Shown here: piece by piece, positions 1 through 9,800 of the stretch
How positions within the stretch are numbered: the stretch's first letter is position 1
How the letters are laid out: each line of letters opens with the position of its first letter
Assembly (NCBI GenBank): GCA_003427395.1
Contig: BFEA01000625.1
Location: 232,987-262,236 of the forward strand
DNA from: Chara braunii
Taxonomy: Eukaryota > Streptophyta > Charophyceae > Charales > Characeae
Reading direction: 5' to 3'
Length of the DNA: 29,250 nt
Made by a program: the position numbers and the translations under genes
Notes under the pieces: model-generated
Database searches by the model: none
Seen by the model: only the letters and a program-made list of their open reading frames with translations
Told to the model about the DNA's origin: nothing

Positions 1-33
<33 letters not shown>
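1..33. repeat. (GA)n microsatellite
   Basis: Sixteen uninterrupted GA dinucleotides open the window and may continue to its left. This is a simple repeat with no coding content. Confidence 0.95.
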
Positions 34-38
<5 letters not shown>

Positions 39-630
39 TTTCATCGATAGGATGAGCAAAATCGAATGAATCTACCGCTAGAACATGGAAATATACACAG
101 TTTTTTTTGTGTGTGTGTGTTTGTGTGTGCAAAAACTTAGCAACTGCCGGGGCATTTTGCAAAGTTGGGCAGCGTTCAGTAGGGGTACATTGCAAAGATG
201 CGATCCAACTGATGGCTGGGGTGTTTTGCAAAATGTTTTGTCATCGTCCGTCGCCACAGCCTAGCTGCGGCAGGTCCACGTGTTCTTATTATAAAAAAAA
301 AAAGTGATCGTCTATCTTGTCATTATCAATGCTTTCAGGACATATTTGTTAAATCGGTTGCTTTTTGTTCTTAGAGTGATGTGCCCTGCCTTTGTACATA
401 AGCTACATTCATGTATAATCATCTTCAAGGGATGCTGAACCTGGTTTCCAGCAGGTGCAGCTCCCCACCAATCGACCGGAGTGTGTTCTGTTTCAATAAC
501 AAAAAAAAAGAAAAAAGAAAAGAAAAGAAATGTGCTGTAAGCCAATTGTACTTGTCCAGTCAAGAATCTAGATCCCCTGCTGGAAATGGGAGCTCAATAA
601 CTGTTGATTGCGTACTGTCTTGCCATGCAG
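34..630. other. Non-coding stretch before the first recognised exon
   Basis: I see no convincing exon, RNA gene or element here. The stretch holds short T and TG runs near 100-130, an A run at 291-302 and an AAAG-rich patch at 500-530. It ends in a pyrimidine-leaning tract and CAG at 628-630, which serves as the proposed splice acceptor of the exon starting at 631. It is most simply read as intron sequence. The exons for the extracellular domain and the start of M1 would then lie left of the window. Confidence 0.5.
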
Positions 631-771
631 GTGCTTCTTCCCATCGCCTTGCTTGTAGCCATGGCCTTTCCAGTCCTTTTTGTGAATGCTGAGGCCTTTG
701 ATGTCCGGATGAGTACAACAGTTGCTTTGTTGGTCGCTCTTGCCATATGTCAGTTGTCCATCAACTCAGTG
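631..771 (+). CDS. Pentameric ligand-gated ion channel, exon with M1 and M2 helices
   Basis: This 47-codon exon lies between an AG acceptor (CAG, 628-630) and a perfect GTAAGT donor (772-777). It translates to two hydrophobic helices: LLPIALLVAMAFPVLF (M1, with the family proline at codon 4) and, after a short NAEAF turn, DVRMSTTVALLVALAICQLS (M2). The layout matches the Cys-loop receptor/GLIC superfamily, in which five M2 helices line the pore of a plasma-membrane channel. The next exon supplies the expected M2-M3 loop in the same frame. By-eye alignment to GLIC places R at pore position 0', D at -2', V at 9' and I at 13'. The ligand-binding exons are not in the window, so ligand and ion selectivity are unknown. 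The frame is also open back to a stop at 598-600 and contains an ATG at 625, but a spliced start at 631 fits the family better. Any four-helix channel with a similar hairpin would be the alternative. Confidence 0.72.
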
Positions 772-3199
772 GTAAGTAATTAAGCCTTCTTCCTTAGTCC
801 TGCACTTGCCTGCACCACACTGAGAGTGTATTGGGTTTGCTGTTTTTTTTTGTTTGTCTGTTTGTTTTGGTCATTTGTTTTGAAGTTTTGTTTCTTTTGT
901 TTGTTGGTTTCATTTGTTTTGTATTCTGTCTTCTGTGTACTTTTTTTTTTTTTTTTTTTTTTTTTTGAGAAGGAAAACTGGCATCTCGCCATGCATCTTA
1001 ACGCCAAATATAACACGAGGAAGAAGAGGACAAGACACAACCTTTCGCTCTTGAGCTACAGCCCCAGGCCAGTCAACCAACCATCAATAATCCTCACCTT
1101 GCTGGAGCACTGGTGATCCCGGTCGCCACGTGCTCAGTGCTAAACCCCAGCGATCATCACCCCATCCACTCACCTACTTCGCGGATTTCGCCCAAATCCT
1201 GCAGTGCGTCCCGACGATCCAGCGCGCAATCCCACGAAGTTCCAGCCGACTTGTCAGGACTTTCCGAGTCACTGATCACCACCTCATTTAGCCACTATTC
1301 CAGCAGATTCGTCGGATGCATTGCGAGAGTCTCAGAGCAAAAATGATGCGCTTGCGGAATTTTTAGTTGCGAAAGGGAGGGGAAGAAAGTGATGATGAGG
1401 GGTGGAAGAGGAAAGAGAGGGTAAAAGGGGAAGCACTTGGGAGGGCCATGTTGATCCACTCAGAGCATTTTGCAGGCAATTGGATCACAGATTGAGGAGT
1501 TCAGAGCCTCCTTACATGCTGCCGTCTGACTTCAATGACTACTTGGGGGATCAGCAGGCCTTCTCTCGTGTAGACGAAGGGGCAAAAGGAGGTTATGGGA
1601 GGTAGTATGAGAAAAGACCAAGATTCGATAGTTTTGTTAGTAATTCCAAGAATTTCACGTTTCCACTTGCCTGAGATTAAGGCACACGTTACCGGGGCCC
1701 TGCACGAAACTTGAGTTGGACAATTCATAAGAATAGTTGATGAAACCAAGGAAAACGAATGTAGAACTGGGTATCTTGCTGTATTGAGCAACATGCATCC
1801 AGCGACTCATGGGATTTCATAGCCTATGGCTGCACCCCACTTCCTACTCCCAGCATTACATTTAGCGCACTTCCTGTTGCACCAAGCAGCAAAAAATTGG
1901 CTCATGGAATTTGTATTAAATTATTTACTCCTCCTCATCTTTGACAAGTTACTCCTACCCTAGGCCTGCTCTATCTGTCCTAGCAAAATCTAGATTTGGC
2001 AGGTCTAGCAAAGTCAAACCTAGCATGAGCCAAGAGAAACTTTAAATCAGGTTCTGAGCCCAAAACTCCCCAACACCAAAATAACAAACAACTTGAACTA
2101 CGACAAATACTTAGGTATGTTGCGGGGCTCACTGCCCCAACAGTCCTCCCTGCTTGGTTCGAAGTCCTTTGAGAACATTCGAAGGGTTTCACATGTCTCA
2201 GCAGCCCACCCGAGGAACAACAATACTGCATCCCGTTTTCTCTTTTATCATAGGGCCACGCTTAGATCTTTCAGGTAGATACTGTTGTAGACAAAATAGA
2301 AATCTGGTAGGACAAGGCATAGAACAGTAGATGTGCCTAGCAGCCAGTCAGTAGGGAGTCACCACGTGTTGTGTCCTGGGGTCAGGTCGCAGCTCAGTCC
2401 CAGAGCAGGCCGACGGTAGTCTGAATCTTTGTCGGTCGTGGTAGGGCCAGGCAAGCATGGCCACGAACCATGTGGGAGGCACCCTGCACAAGACAAAAGC
2501 CAACTTGACAGTCAGGTTTGCTCCCTCTTTCTTCAATTCAGCTCATGCGAAAGCGCTGCGCCCAGATCCTCACCATATGAACGGTGCACGGCGATCAAGT
2601 AGTCGACGGCACAGGGCACCATAACCAGGAGCAGGATAGCTGAGAGAGAGCGGAGAGGGCGAGGACATTCAGAGAGAGACCACGCGACCTGTGTGTAGAT
2701 GAGTGTAATAGTAGTCGTAGTGTTTTTTTTTTTGTTGTTTTTTTTTTGTGTGTGTGTGTGCGTGTGTTATAGATTTTCCCCGCAACTGCCCGAATTCCAC
2801 CCAGATGAATAGATTCAGAATCAAAGCAGTCTTTGTCCTATTGCAGACAACGAGAGCATTTGAGATGTCCAACACATTCAAGCAATTTTATAATTAGACA
2901 GTTTTTTGGTTGTCCTTGGGGTACCCCTTCCATTGTTCGTGCTGCTCCCCTTCTACTGTGCCTCTTACGCAAAGGTTGCCCCGTTGATTGTGGTTGAGCG
3001 GCAGCTGCCCACATCCCCGTGTGCCTTCACGGCCCACTTGCACGTTATTTCAGGAGGCAGAGTAAAAGGGAGGGTATGCTCCTGTGCATTTCTCTTCAGA
3101 GCTTCATACTCCTGTTCATTTCACTTCAGATCTTCAGCTTATATAGTCTTTGTGTCTGTCCTTGGTCTTCATACTTCCGTTCATTTCATTTCTGATCTT
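772..3199. other. Left part of the giant intron, no gene seen
   Basis: The only notable structures are low-complexity tracts: a T/TTTG-rich block at 841-966 ending in a run of 26 T (941-966), and T and TG runs at 2731-2766. Reading frames here are short and show no family motifs. The frames around 826-1116 are just translated T-rich repeat. I cannot assign 1000-2700 to any element, although its mixed composition could hide very old relics. Confidence 0.5.
2731..2766. repeat. Poly-T / (TG)n low-complexity tract
   Basis: Two runs of ten or more T are followed directly by alternating TG with one CG interruption. It lies inside the intron and has no coding content. Confidence 0.85.
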
Positions 3200-4446
3200 T
3201 GTGATGACCCGTCCAAACATGGACTGAAACACACAGCTGATTTCTGAGTTTTGCCCATAGACTGAATGCCCTGCTGAGTTTCCCGCTTGCTACTAAGTCT
3301 GTGTGTGCACGCTTGCTGGACTGCATGTCTGTCTGAGTGCTGGTTGGCTTGAGTGTGTGTGTGGCCGTGCCTGTCTGAGTGCTGGTTGGCTTGAGTGTGT
3401 GTGTGGCCCGCAAGGGCACTTGCTCGTTCATTGGGCCCTCAAGGCCGGTACTTACCTGTGGCCGTGACATTGATGGATTGCAGTAGGAAAAACACTCAAG
3501 TAGCGGGTAGGCCGGTGCCGCACCCTGAAGGGGTAGATGTGCGGGCACTGGAGGCTGAGCAGAAGAAGACAAAAGAGGCATTTTTAGAGGCCCAGTAGTT
3601 GTAGGTTAGGTCTAGGTGGATACCAGTCCAACCAGTCTGGGTCTAGGGCCTGTACGGGCAATATCAGAGTCTGCAATGATGTTTCCCTCCGAAAGGGAGG
3701 AGGTACCGGTTGCTTGGAAGGCCGAGCGGCCTGGAAGTCACCGCCCGAAGAGGCAAGCAGGCCGCTATATCTCCCAGCTGGGCGAAGAGCCCGGCCTCTT
3801 TTTCGGTGTGCAAGTTTGGCGACACACTGGTTGGAGCGCCGGTTGGAGCAGCGCTGCTGGGGAGGACGGAGAAGGACACGAGGGAGGAAGAAGGAAGGAA
3901 GGGGGAGGAGCACCAGGGGTACTTACCTGGCTGTGGTGGCAGCCATCTTCATCACCTTCGTGGGTGCTGCAGCAGGGAGTCCCCCACCAAGAATCTTTGA
4001 GGCAGGGTCGGGCATGGCGGCCTGAGCTAGAGAAGCCATAGCTGCTTTGGGTTGTCCTTTGGGCATCTGGGCAAGGCCTAGTAGTCCGCCATAGCCTCGG
4101 CCTATGAGAGTGAAGAGTGGGAGAGGCGGCCATGGCTATGGTGGACCTCAAGTGATACCTGCAGTAGACGAGGGACTCGGACATTGATTCTGGATCAGCT
4201 ATTCAACATTGTATTGTTATTTCTTGTATGAATAAGAGAAGGGGGAGATAAGGAGGAGGAGATAGTTGGGCGAAGAAGAAGAGCCTTGTCATTTGTGTAT
4301 GCTGGTGTACATCATCACCTTCTTCTTACTTCTTCTTTTTCTTCTAATCCTCTCTCTTCTCTCAAGTTCATTCATTTCTTTCTGCAATTGGGCGGCATTG
4401 TACTATCTGATGGATGTGTATCTCGAAATTGGCCAGGATCATAACA
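3200..4446 (+). repeat. Left LTR of element 1
   Basis: The right edge is well supported: TCATAACA at 4439-4446 sits one base before the primer binding site. The left edge at 3200 is inferred from TGTGATGA, which matches the inverse of TCATAACA at 7 of 8 bases, giving the usual TG...CA ends and a length of 1,247 bp. TGTGATGACCC is also a common start for plant gypsy LTRs. It contains a 42-bp tandem duplication and pyrimidine-rich tracts near 4318-4385. Open frames inside it (for example 3616-4041) have no family motifs. The matching 3' LTR is not in the window. Confidence 0.55.
3329..3412. repeat. 42-bp tandem duplication inside the LTR
   Basis: Two adjacent copies (3329-3370 and 3371-3412) share their first 38 bases exactly and differ only in the last few. 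Each begins CTGTCTGAGTGCTGG and ends in alternating TG. It could have arisen by slippage during reverse transcription or replication. Confidence 0.9.
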
Positions 4447-4447
4447 T

Positions 4448-4459
4448 TGGTATCAGAGC
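4448..4459 (+). promoter_or_regulatory. Primer binding site for initiator-Met tRNA
   Basis: TGGTATCAGAGC is the classic complement to the 3' end of plant initiator methionine tRNA, used to prime minus-strand DNA synthesis in most plant LTR retrotransposons. It begins one base after the LTR end CA at 4445-4446. The match stops after 12 bases. Its position fixes the LTR boundary and the + orientation of element 1. Confidence 0.85.
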
Positions 4460-4493
4460 GGATTCTACTTGCTGGTGAGAGTTGACTTTGCTG

Positions 4494-4543
4494 CCCTAAC
4501 CCTAACCTAAGTGGTTGAGGGCACCACTTAGGGTTAGGGTTGG
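4494..4543 (+). other. Hairpin with telomere-like stem
   Basis: The left arm contains CCCTAACCCTAACC and the right arm GGGTTAGGGTTGG. Together with TAAGTGGT/ACCACTTA they form a stem of about 20 pairs with a 7-nt loop (4516-4522) and a single bulged G at 4533. It begins 35 bases after the primer binding site. Confidence 0.8.
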
Positions 4544-4588
4544 TTTGTGAAGGGAAGAGGGGCAGCGTGGCTGAGGGAAACTGCCCCC

Positions 4589-4631
4589 ACCTGGTTAGGT
4601 CACGGAGGGTCGACGTTGAACCTAACCAGGT
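4589..4631 (+). other. Second leader hairpin
   Basis: ACCTGGTTAGGT at 4589-4600 is the exact reverse complement of 4620-4631, giving a 12-bp stem around a 19-nt loop. Its stem again carries the GGTTAGG/CCTAACC motif seen in the upstream hairpin. Confidence 0.75.
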
Positions 4632-5762
4632 TGCTTGAGAGTGAGATTTGGGTGGCGAGACATTTCGAGGAGACTTCATGAGGCGATTTGAAAGAGGCGA
4701 CAGTGAGAGGCACTCGCACCTGGAATCTGATTCAAGGCAGATACTTGGCAACTTAAGGGGTGCCCTCAAGTAGGCGAGCTTGAGGGTCAGCGGCCACTCA
4801 GCATCTACGGACTGCAAGTTGCTGCTTTGTTCTTCAGCATCGACGGGAGATCCGGCGTTGCACTTGGGTGTTGGAGTCAGACCCTCCTAGGAGATAGGAC
4901 ACTAGTGTAGGGGTAGCGTTAGAGGGGTCAGGAGGATCACATGAGAGGGGGTGAGTTCTATTCATCTCGAAGCTCAAGGCCACTCAGGTAGGTGTCGTGC
5001 ACCTATGGGATGCCCATGTGTGTGTGCATGGTATGGTTTGTCCTCCTCGGGTTACTTTGGGTTTCTTTTCCTACTCCTTTGTGGTCTTGATTGTATGATT
5101 GAATGCATGTGAGCTACCTACTCACCTGATGGATGGGAAATGAAGTATCTTGATCTAAATGTCGAGTCTTTTTACAGTGCTTTGTATTTCATCTCTGAAC
5201 AGGTAGTCTGTAGGTTCTGCCGGAAGTTGAAATTTTGTTTTTCAGTACACTAAGTCCATGAAGGACTCCTCTTGGTTGGGACCTGGCTGCAACCTACGTG
5301 GGACCTCCAGAACCCAGTGGGACCGCGCCCAAACAAGAAGAGCCCTTTGGGCCCGAATCGGTTAGGTATTGGCCCATTGTTTTCTGACTGTGTTACGGAG
5401 TTCTTTCTTCTTGGTTAGGACACCCACTGCCGAGGGGATCTCAGCTGAGACGTTTCGCATGTATTTTGGTTGCACTGTCCGTGGCTTGACTCGCACCCTG
5501 TACACCACTCAATTCTCCATTGTTGCATTTAGTCACTCGTTGTCTGGTTTGCTGTACGGTCACGGAGCTGGTCAGACTGGACTCAAGAGGACCTCGTATG
5601 CAGTCTGATCGGACTGGGTCGCTGGATCGGACCTCTCGTGTGAATTTGATTGTTTTTCTTTTGGTTTGTTGCTCTCTAAGTCCAAATGAAATGCCGCTCC
5701 GGCTAGGAGTTCTACCTTCTCTTCTCTGAGCTTTTCAGTCTGTTTCTCTTAGTTCATTTTCG

Positions 5763-7551
5763 ATGCCCGTGGAGACTCGCAACCAGAAAGAAGAGAGAGA
5801 GAGAGAGGAGGGAGAGAGAAAAGAAAGAGAGGGGGTAAGGACTGGGAAAAGGAGTGTTCGTCCAAGTAGAAAGGGGAGTGCACCTCTTGAGAGTCTAATT
5901 GATTATTTTGCTGATTGGCGTCTCTCTGACCCTCCTGCCAACACTAACGGTCCGAAAATGGCCGAGCTATTCTCAGGACAATGGCGGGCCCTATTAAATG
6001 CAGCCAGCGATACGGAGAAACCGTATCTGCAAGCACTCCTAGATAGTGCTATAGAAAGAGAACGGGAAGCGGAGAAGGAGAGGAAGGAACAACTGTTGAA
6101 AAGTCAGGAGACCATCTTGGCAACTGTTCCCTCGCTAACCAAAGAGCAGTGTGAGGAACAGCTACAGTCCATACTCACCGCTATCGTCCAAGTCCGGAGG
6201 CTTGAAGATCATACCATTCAGATCGCCGACATCTTCGCAAACTTGAAGACACTGCAGGAGGATCTGACTGATATGACCAGCAAGTGTCGCGACTTGATGG
6301 TAGAGGTTGCTGCGCTGCGACTGGCCCAAGTAACCAATCCTCTTCCTCTACCCCCTGGTCCCGGAGCTGCGATTGAGACTAATTTTGCCCCTCTAACCAT
6401 CTTCTTCTACTTCTTCCTTGAGTGTGATGGCAAACCCATCGGGACCTGCAACAGGTGCAGATTCCACTGTTGTCGTAACAAGCAACGAGGCAGGAAACTC
6501 TGCAACTGCTGCAGCCCCAAGATCTGAACCAGCAGTTGCTGGTCCCAGCCTCGCCGGTCCCTATGTGGATCGAAAGGCGGTGCAAATATCGTCTAAGTAC
6601 GACGGCAAAGAAGACATTGAATCCTGGATCAACTCCATGAGGGCATACTTCGAGGTGCTGGGGACTCGGCCGGAGACCCAGCCAGTGATCATGGGAATGA
6701 ATGTTGAGCCGGTTGTACGGGGCTTCCTAGAAGTCCAAGCTACAGGGGTTGGGGTTCCAAAGATTGAACTGACAAGGTGGCTTAAGGCCACCCTGGTTGC
6801 CTCTCTCGAGGAGCTCCTCATTGCCCAGTATAAGGATCCACACGCTGCAGCAAGGGCAAGAAGCCAACTTGACAAAATCAAACGCAACAAGTGGACGGGC
6901 TCCATGAAAAGCCTGCAAACCTATCTCAGCAAGATGTTTGCTACACCTGGTCTTGAACTGACTGACCAATCTTGCTTGGATGTGGTCAAGGGCGCAGTCC
7001 CCACCAGTTTTACTAATCGCCTAGACAGGGACGTCATTGGGTATACTGACTGGCTCACTTTAATGAAGGACATAGTCAGTCTCGAGGCGGTAGACCTCGT
7101 CACCACAACAGGCAGCAAAAAGCCCATGGGCGCCAGGCGGTTCAAAGGCAGCAACCATTTTGTTGCACATGACCTGCTGAAGGTTGAAGAGGAGGCCGAA
7201 GCAGATGACCCCACTCTTGGTGACGACCAAGAACAGGACGCTGATACAGCCTGTTCGTCAGCCCATGAGTCTGATGTAAATCAAGAAGAAGAAAAATTTA
7301 CTGCTTTTAAAAAGACTGCCAATACAAGGAGACCGGATCGGAATGCAGGGAAGAACTATCTCCAACTTCCCAAAGGAGTCAAGATCCCAACAAAATTGGA
7401 GGATGCGGCCACTAAACCATGGGTCGACCTTCGGATCACTGAAAATGATTGGCGGGGTAGACTCAAGAAGGGAGTATGCTTGCATTGCCAGAAACCAAAC
7501 CATAAAGTACAGGATTGCTATAGGCTGCAGGGAAACCAGACCTGGGCGTAG
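5763..7551 (+). pseudogene. gag: Element 1 gag polyprotein, frameshifted
   Basis: Gag would form the retrotransposon's particle and bind its RNA. The first part (5763 to about 6395) starts MPVETRNQKEERE. It is rich in Glu, Arg and Lys and likely coiled-coil (a charged helix near residues 95-125, with another heptad-like stretch to about residue 200). A one-base frame change near 6395 leads into the second part, which carries the gag core (FEVLG, WLKATLVASLEELL, ARARSQLDKIK and following) and a canonical zinc knuckle, CLHCQKPNHKVQDC (C-x2-C-x4-H-x4-C), close to the end. The frame stops at 7549-7551, and pol resumes in the -1 frame immediately after. Near-full length, about 595 residues if counted across the break. 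As it stands it cannot make an intact Gag. The start at 5763 is the first ATG of the long frame. Confidence 0.8.
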
Positions 7552-7553
7552 AG

Positions 7554-8528
7554 TCGACTTCAGCACACTCTACAGCAAGGGAGACTGAATCTAATGCAGA
7601 TCAACAGTCCTCCCTTGAAGCCCAATCATATGCTGAAGCCAAGGCTGAAGTGTGTGATGTGTTGTATGTCGAGCCTTGGGAGGAGTCTGGGACAGTCGAC
7701 TTCCACTACCACTTGGAGCATTGGGATGAGATTAAACAGCCGCAAGCCCAAGGGACAGCGAAGCTGATCTTCTTCAAACTTTTCATAAACCACCACTATC
7801 TCCGTGTCTTGATTGATTGTGGCGCGACGGCTAACTTTATGTCACCTCACGGGATACGCAAAGTGGGCTTGGGAATGAAGCAAGTGGCCTTGCAGAACCC
7901 TTGTCGAACCCAAGTTGGCAACAAGGAAGTTGTCTCTTCTACGCATGCAGTCAAAGGTGTGCGCACTACCTTTGACAATAACAAAATTGTCACCCACGCA
8001 CTGAACTTCTATGTCCTTGACAAGTGCCCCTTCGACGTTGTCCTTGGCTTGGGCTGGCTGCAGTCCCAATGCGAATGGACCTAGTGGAAGGAGTCACTCT
8101 TCATGGTGAAAGATGCCCAAGGGAACAAGTTTCCTGTCCTCTTAGATGAGAAGCATGAGTCCCCAATGACTTTTCTAAATGCTATGAAGTTCTGCAAGGA
8201 ATAGCGCAAGCACAAGGAGGAAGAACAATTGTATGTTGCCTTTGTTCGCCCGACCCATGTGCCATCTACTTTTGCGGTTAATACCACCACTACATCACCT
8301 AATGATACTACTTCTAGTACTACTTCTCTACCTCCTACTACTCCAAATGATCCCACTTCAGACTCGGTTGCCTCTATTCGCAACCTATGACCTGATCTAG
8401 GTGATCCCTTTGCTGATCCTCCACTCCCACCGGTTCCACCAAACATCCAAAACCTACTCGAACGGTTCCCAGAAGTTCCGGTTGAGCCACGTGGAGTCCC
8501 CACGCGATCGGTCTGACACACCATCGAG
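7554..8528 (+). pseudogene. pol: Element 1 pol: aspartic protease and linker, with stops
   Basis: The retropepsin would cleave the polyprotein. The active-site box reads LIDCGATANFM (about 7810-7840), with Cys where Ser or Thr is usual. The flap and second-half motif region ends in FDVVLGLGWLQSQCEW, typical of gypsy proteases. In-frame stops follow at 8082-8084 (TAG), 8202-8204 (TAG), 8388-8390 (TGA) and 8514-8516 (TGA). The Thr/Ser/Pro-rich stretch 8276-8350 is the usual linker to RT. The segment is in frame with the first part of RT. No separate start is expected, since it is read as part of Gag-Pol. Confidence 0.75.
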
Positions 8529-9204
8529 TTGGTCGAGGGTGTTGTTCCTCCAAAGGGCTGCGTGTACCAGATGGAACCCGGCGAGTTGGAGGAACTCCGG
8601 CGACAGATTGACGACATGATTGACAAAGGGTGGATCAAGCCTAGTGAGTCTCAATTTGGTGCTCCTGTCTTGTCTGTTCCAAAGAAAGGAGGTAAGCTCC
8701 GTATGTGTATTGACTATCGCGGCCTAAACCGCATCACAAGAAAGAATGCCTATCCATTACCCCGACTTGCTTGATGCCGCAGGTGGGTGCAAGCTCTTCT
8801 CCAAGATCGATCTCAAGTCTGGCTACCACCAGATTGAAGTCGATCCTGCGGACCAGCACAAAACTGCGTTCAAAACACGCGATGGGCTTTACGAGTTTAC
8901 CGTAATGCCCTTCGGTCTCACGAATGCACCGGCCACCTTCCAAAGCCTCATGGACGAAGTCCTCCGTGAACAGATTGGCCAGTTCGTGGTGGTCCACCTC
9001 GATGACATACTAATCTTCAGCAAGTCCATGGAGGAACACCTCAAGCACCTTGAGGAAGTACTGACCATCCTCAAGAGGACGCAACTCCATCTCAACTTAG
9101 AGAAATCCGAGTTTGGGAAGGATAGTGTCATCTATCTTGGGCACCGACTGTCTGTTGCAGGCCTAGAGCCCGAGGCAACCAAGGTCGAGGTCATACGCAA
9201 CTGA
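8529..9204 (+). pseudogene. pol: Element 1 pol: reverse transcriptase
   Basis: This part carries the palm and fingers of a gypsy [76 protein letters not shown] and the catalytic box, which reads VVHLDDILIFS. The usual Tyr of YLDD is His here; both aspartates are present, as is the Asp of SKIDL. A frame change falls just after NAYPLPR (about 8763). A TGA at 9202-9204 stands where the family has Trp before PQP. RT would copy element RNA into DNA in the cytoplasmic particle. This copy cannot be read through without recoding. Confidence 0.85.
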
Positions 9205-9213
9205 CCTCAACCC

Positions 9214-9800
9214 GTGAATGTTCGCGAACTGCGCTATTTTCTTGGTTTCGCGTCATACTACCGGAAGTTTGTACCCCGCTTCTCCATTGTTGCGCGTCCA
9301 TTGTCTCGACTGACAAGTAAGAATGTTCCCTATTCTTGGCATACCGCGTGCACGAACGCCTTTCAGGCTTTGAAAGACGCCTTGGTAAATTACCAGTACT
9401 CCGCATTGCTGATTCCAAACTGACATTCGTAGTTACTACGGATGCAAGTCAGTATGGAATCGGCGCAGTGCTGCAGCTAGATGACGACGATGGCTTGCGT
9501 CCGCTCGAATTCTACAGCAAACGCATGCCCAACATAAAGGTAGCCACTTCCACCTACATGCGCGAGCTCTATGCTTTGCGTATGGCTTTGGACCATTGGA
9601 AGCACTATCTTTTGGGACGCCACTTCAAAGTGTTCTCAGATCATGAGACCCTGAAGTGGATCAGGGAGCAAACTACCCTGTCCCCTACGTTTATTCGATG
9701 GTTCCATGAAATTGATATCTTTGACTTTAGGTTAAGACACAAAAAGGGTTGTTATAATCGAGTCGTTGACGCATTGTCTCGCCACCCTGAGTACATGACT
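9214..9800 (+). pseudogene. pol: Element 1 pol: RT connection and RNase H
   Basis: ELRYFLGFASYYRKFVPRFS is the standard RT thumb/connection segment. RNase H follows with the active-site set VVTTDASQYGIGAVLQ (Asp), MRELYALRMAL (Glu), FKVFSDHETLKW (Asp) and NRVVDALSRHP (Asp). A frame change at about 9390 separates the connection from RNase H. Otherwise the RNase H frame is open from 9336. It would remove the RNA strand of the RNA-DNA hybrid. All four acidic residues are intact, so decay here is by frame rather than by active-site loss. Confidence 0.85.

Larger units (their letters stand above)
4460..5762 (+). other. Untranslated leader of element 1
   Basis: About 1.3 kb separates the primer site from the first gag codon. 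No long frame with family features is present. The first 170 bases carry two strong inverted repeats (4494-4543 and 4589-4631), where packaging or dimerisation signals usually lie. CAG/GTAGGT near 4980 and AACAG/GTAGTC near 5205 resemble splice or repeat junctions, but I cannot support a spliced transcript. The length is large for a gypsy leader and may include unrecognised insertions. Confidence 0.5.

Noticed and set aside
826-1116. Open frame rich in Phe and Cys
   Set aside because: It is translated T/TTTG low-complexity sequence with a 26-T run.
3616-4184. Overlapping open frames on both strands inside the left LTR
   Set aside because: No family motif, composition set by GGAAG-rich sequence, and several frames are open at once, as expected for a low-stop GC-rich LTR.
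4494-4543. Interstitial telomere
   Set aside because: Only two repeats in each arm, arranged as a hairpin inside a retroelement leader.
5391-5400. TGTTACGGAG resembles the start of the right LTR (TGTTACGGACC)
   Set aside because: The match ends after nine bases, no polypurine tract precedes it, and nothing like CCGTCACA lies about 490 bases downstream.
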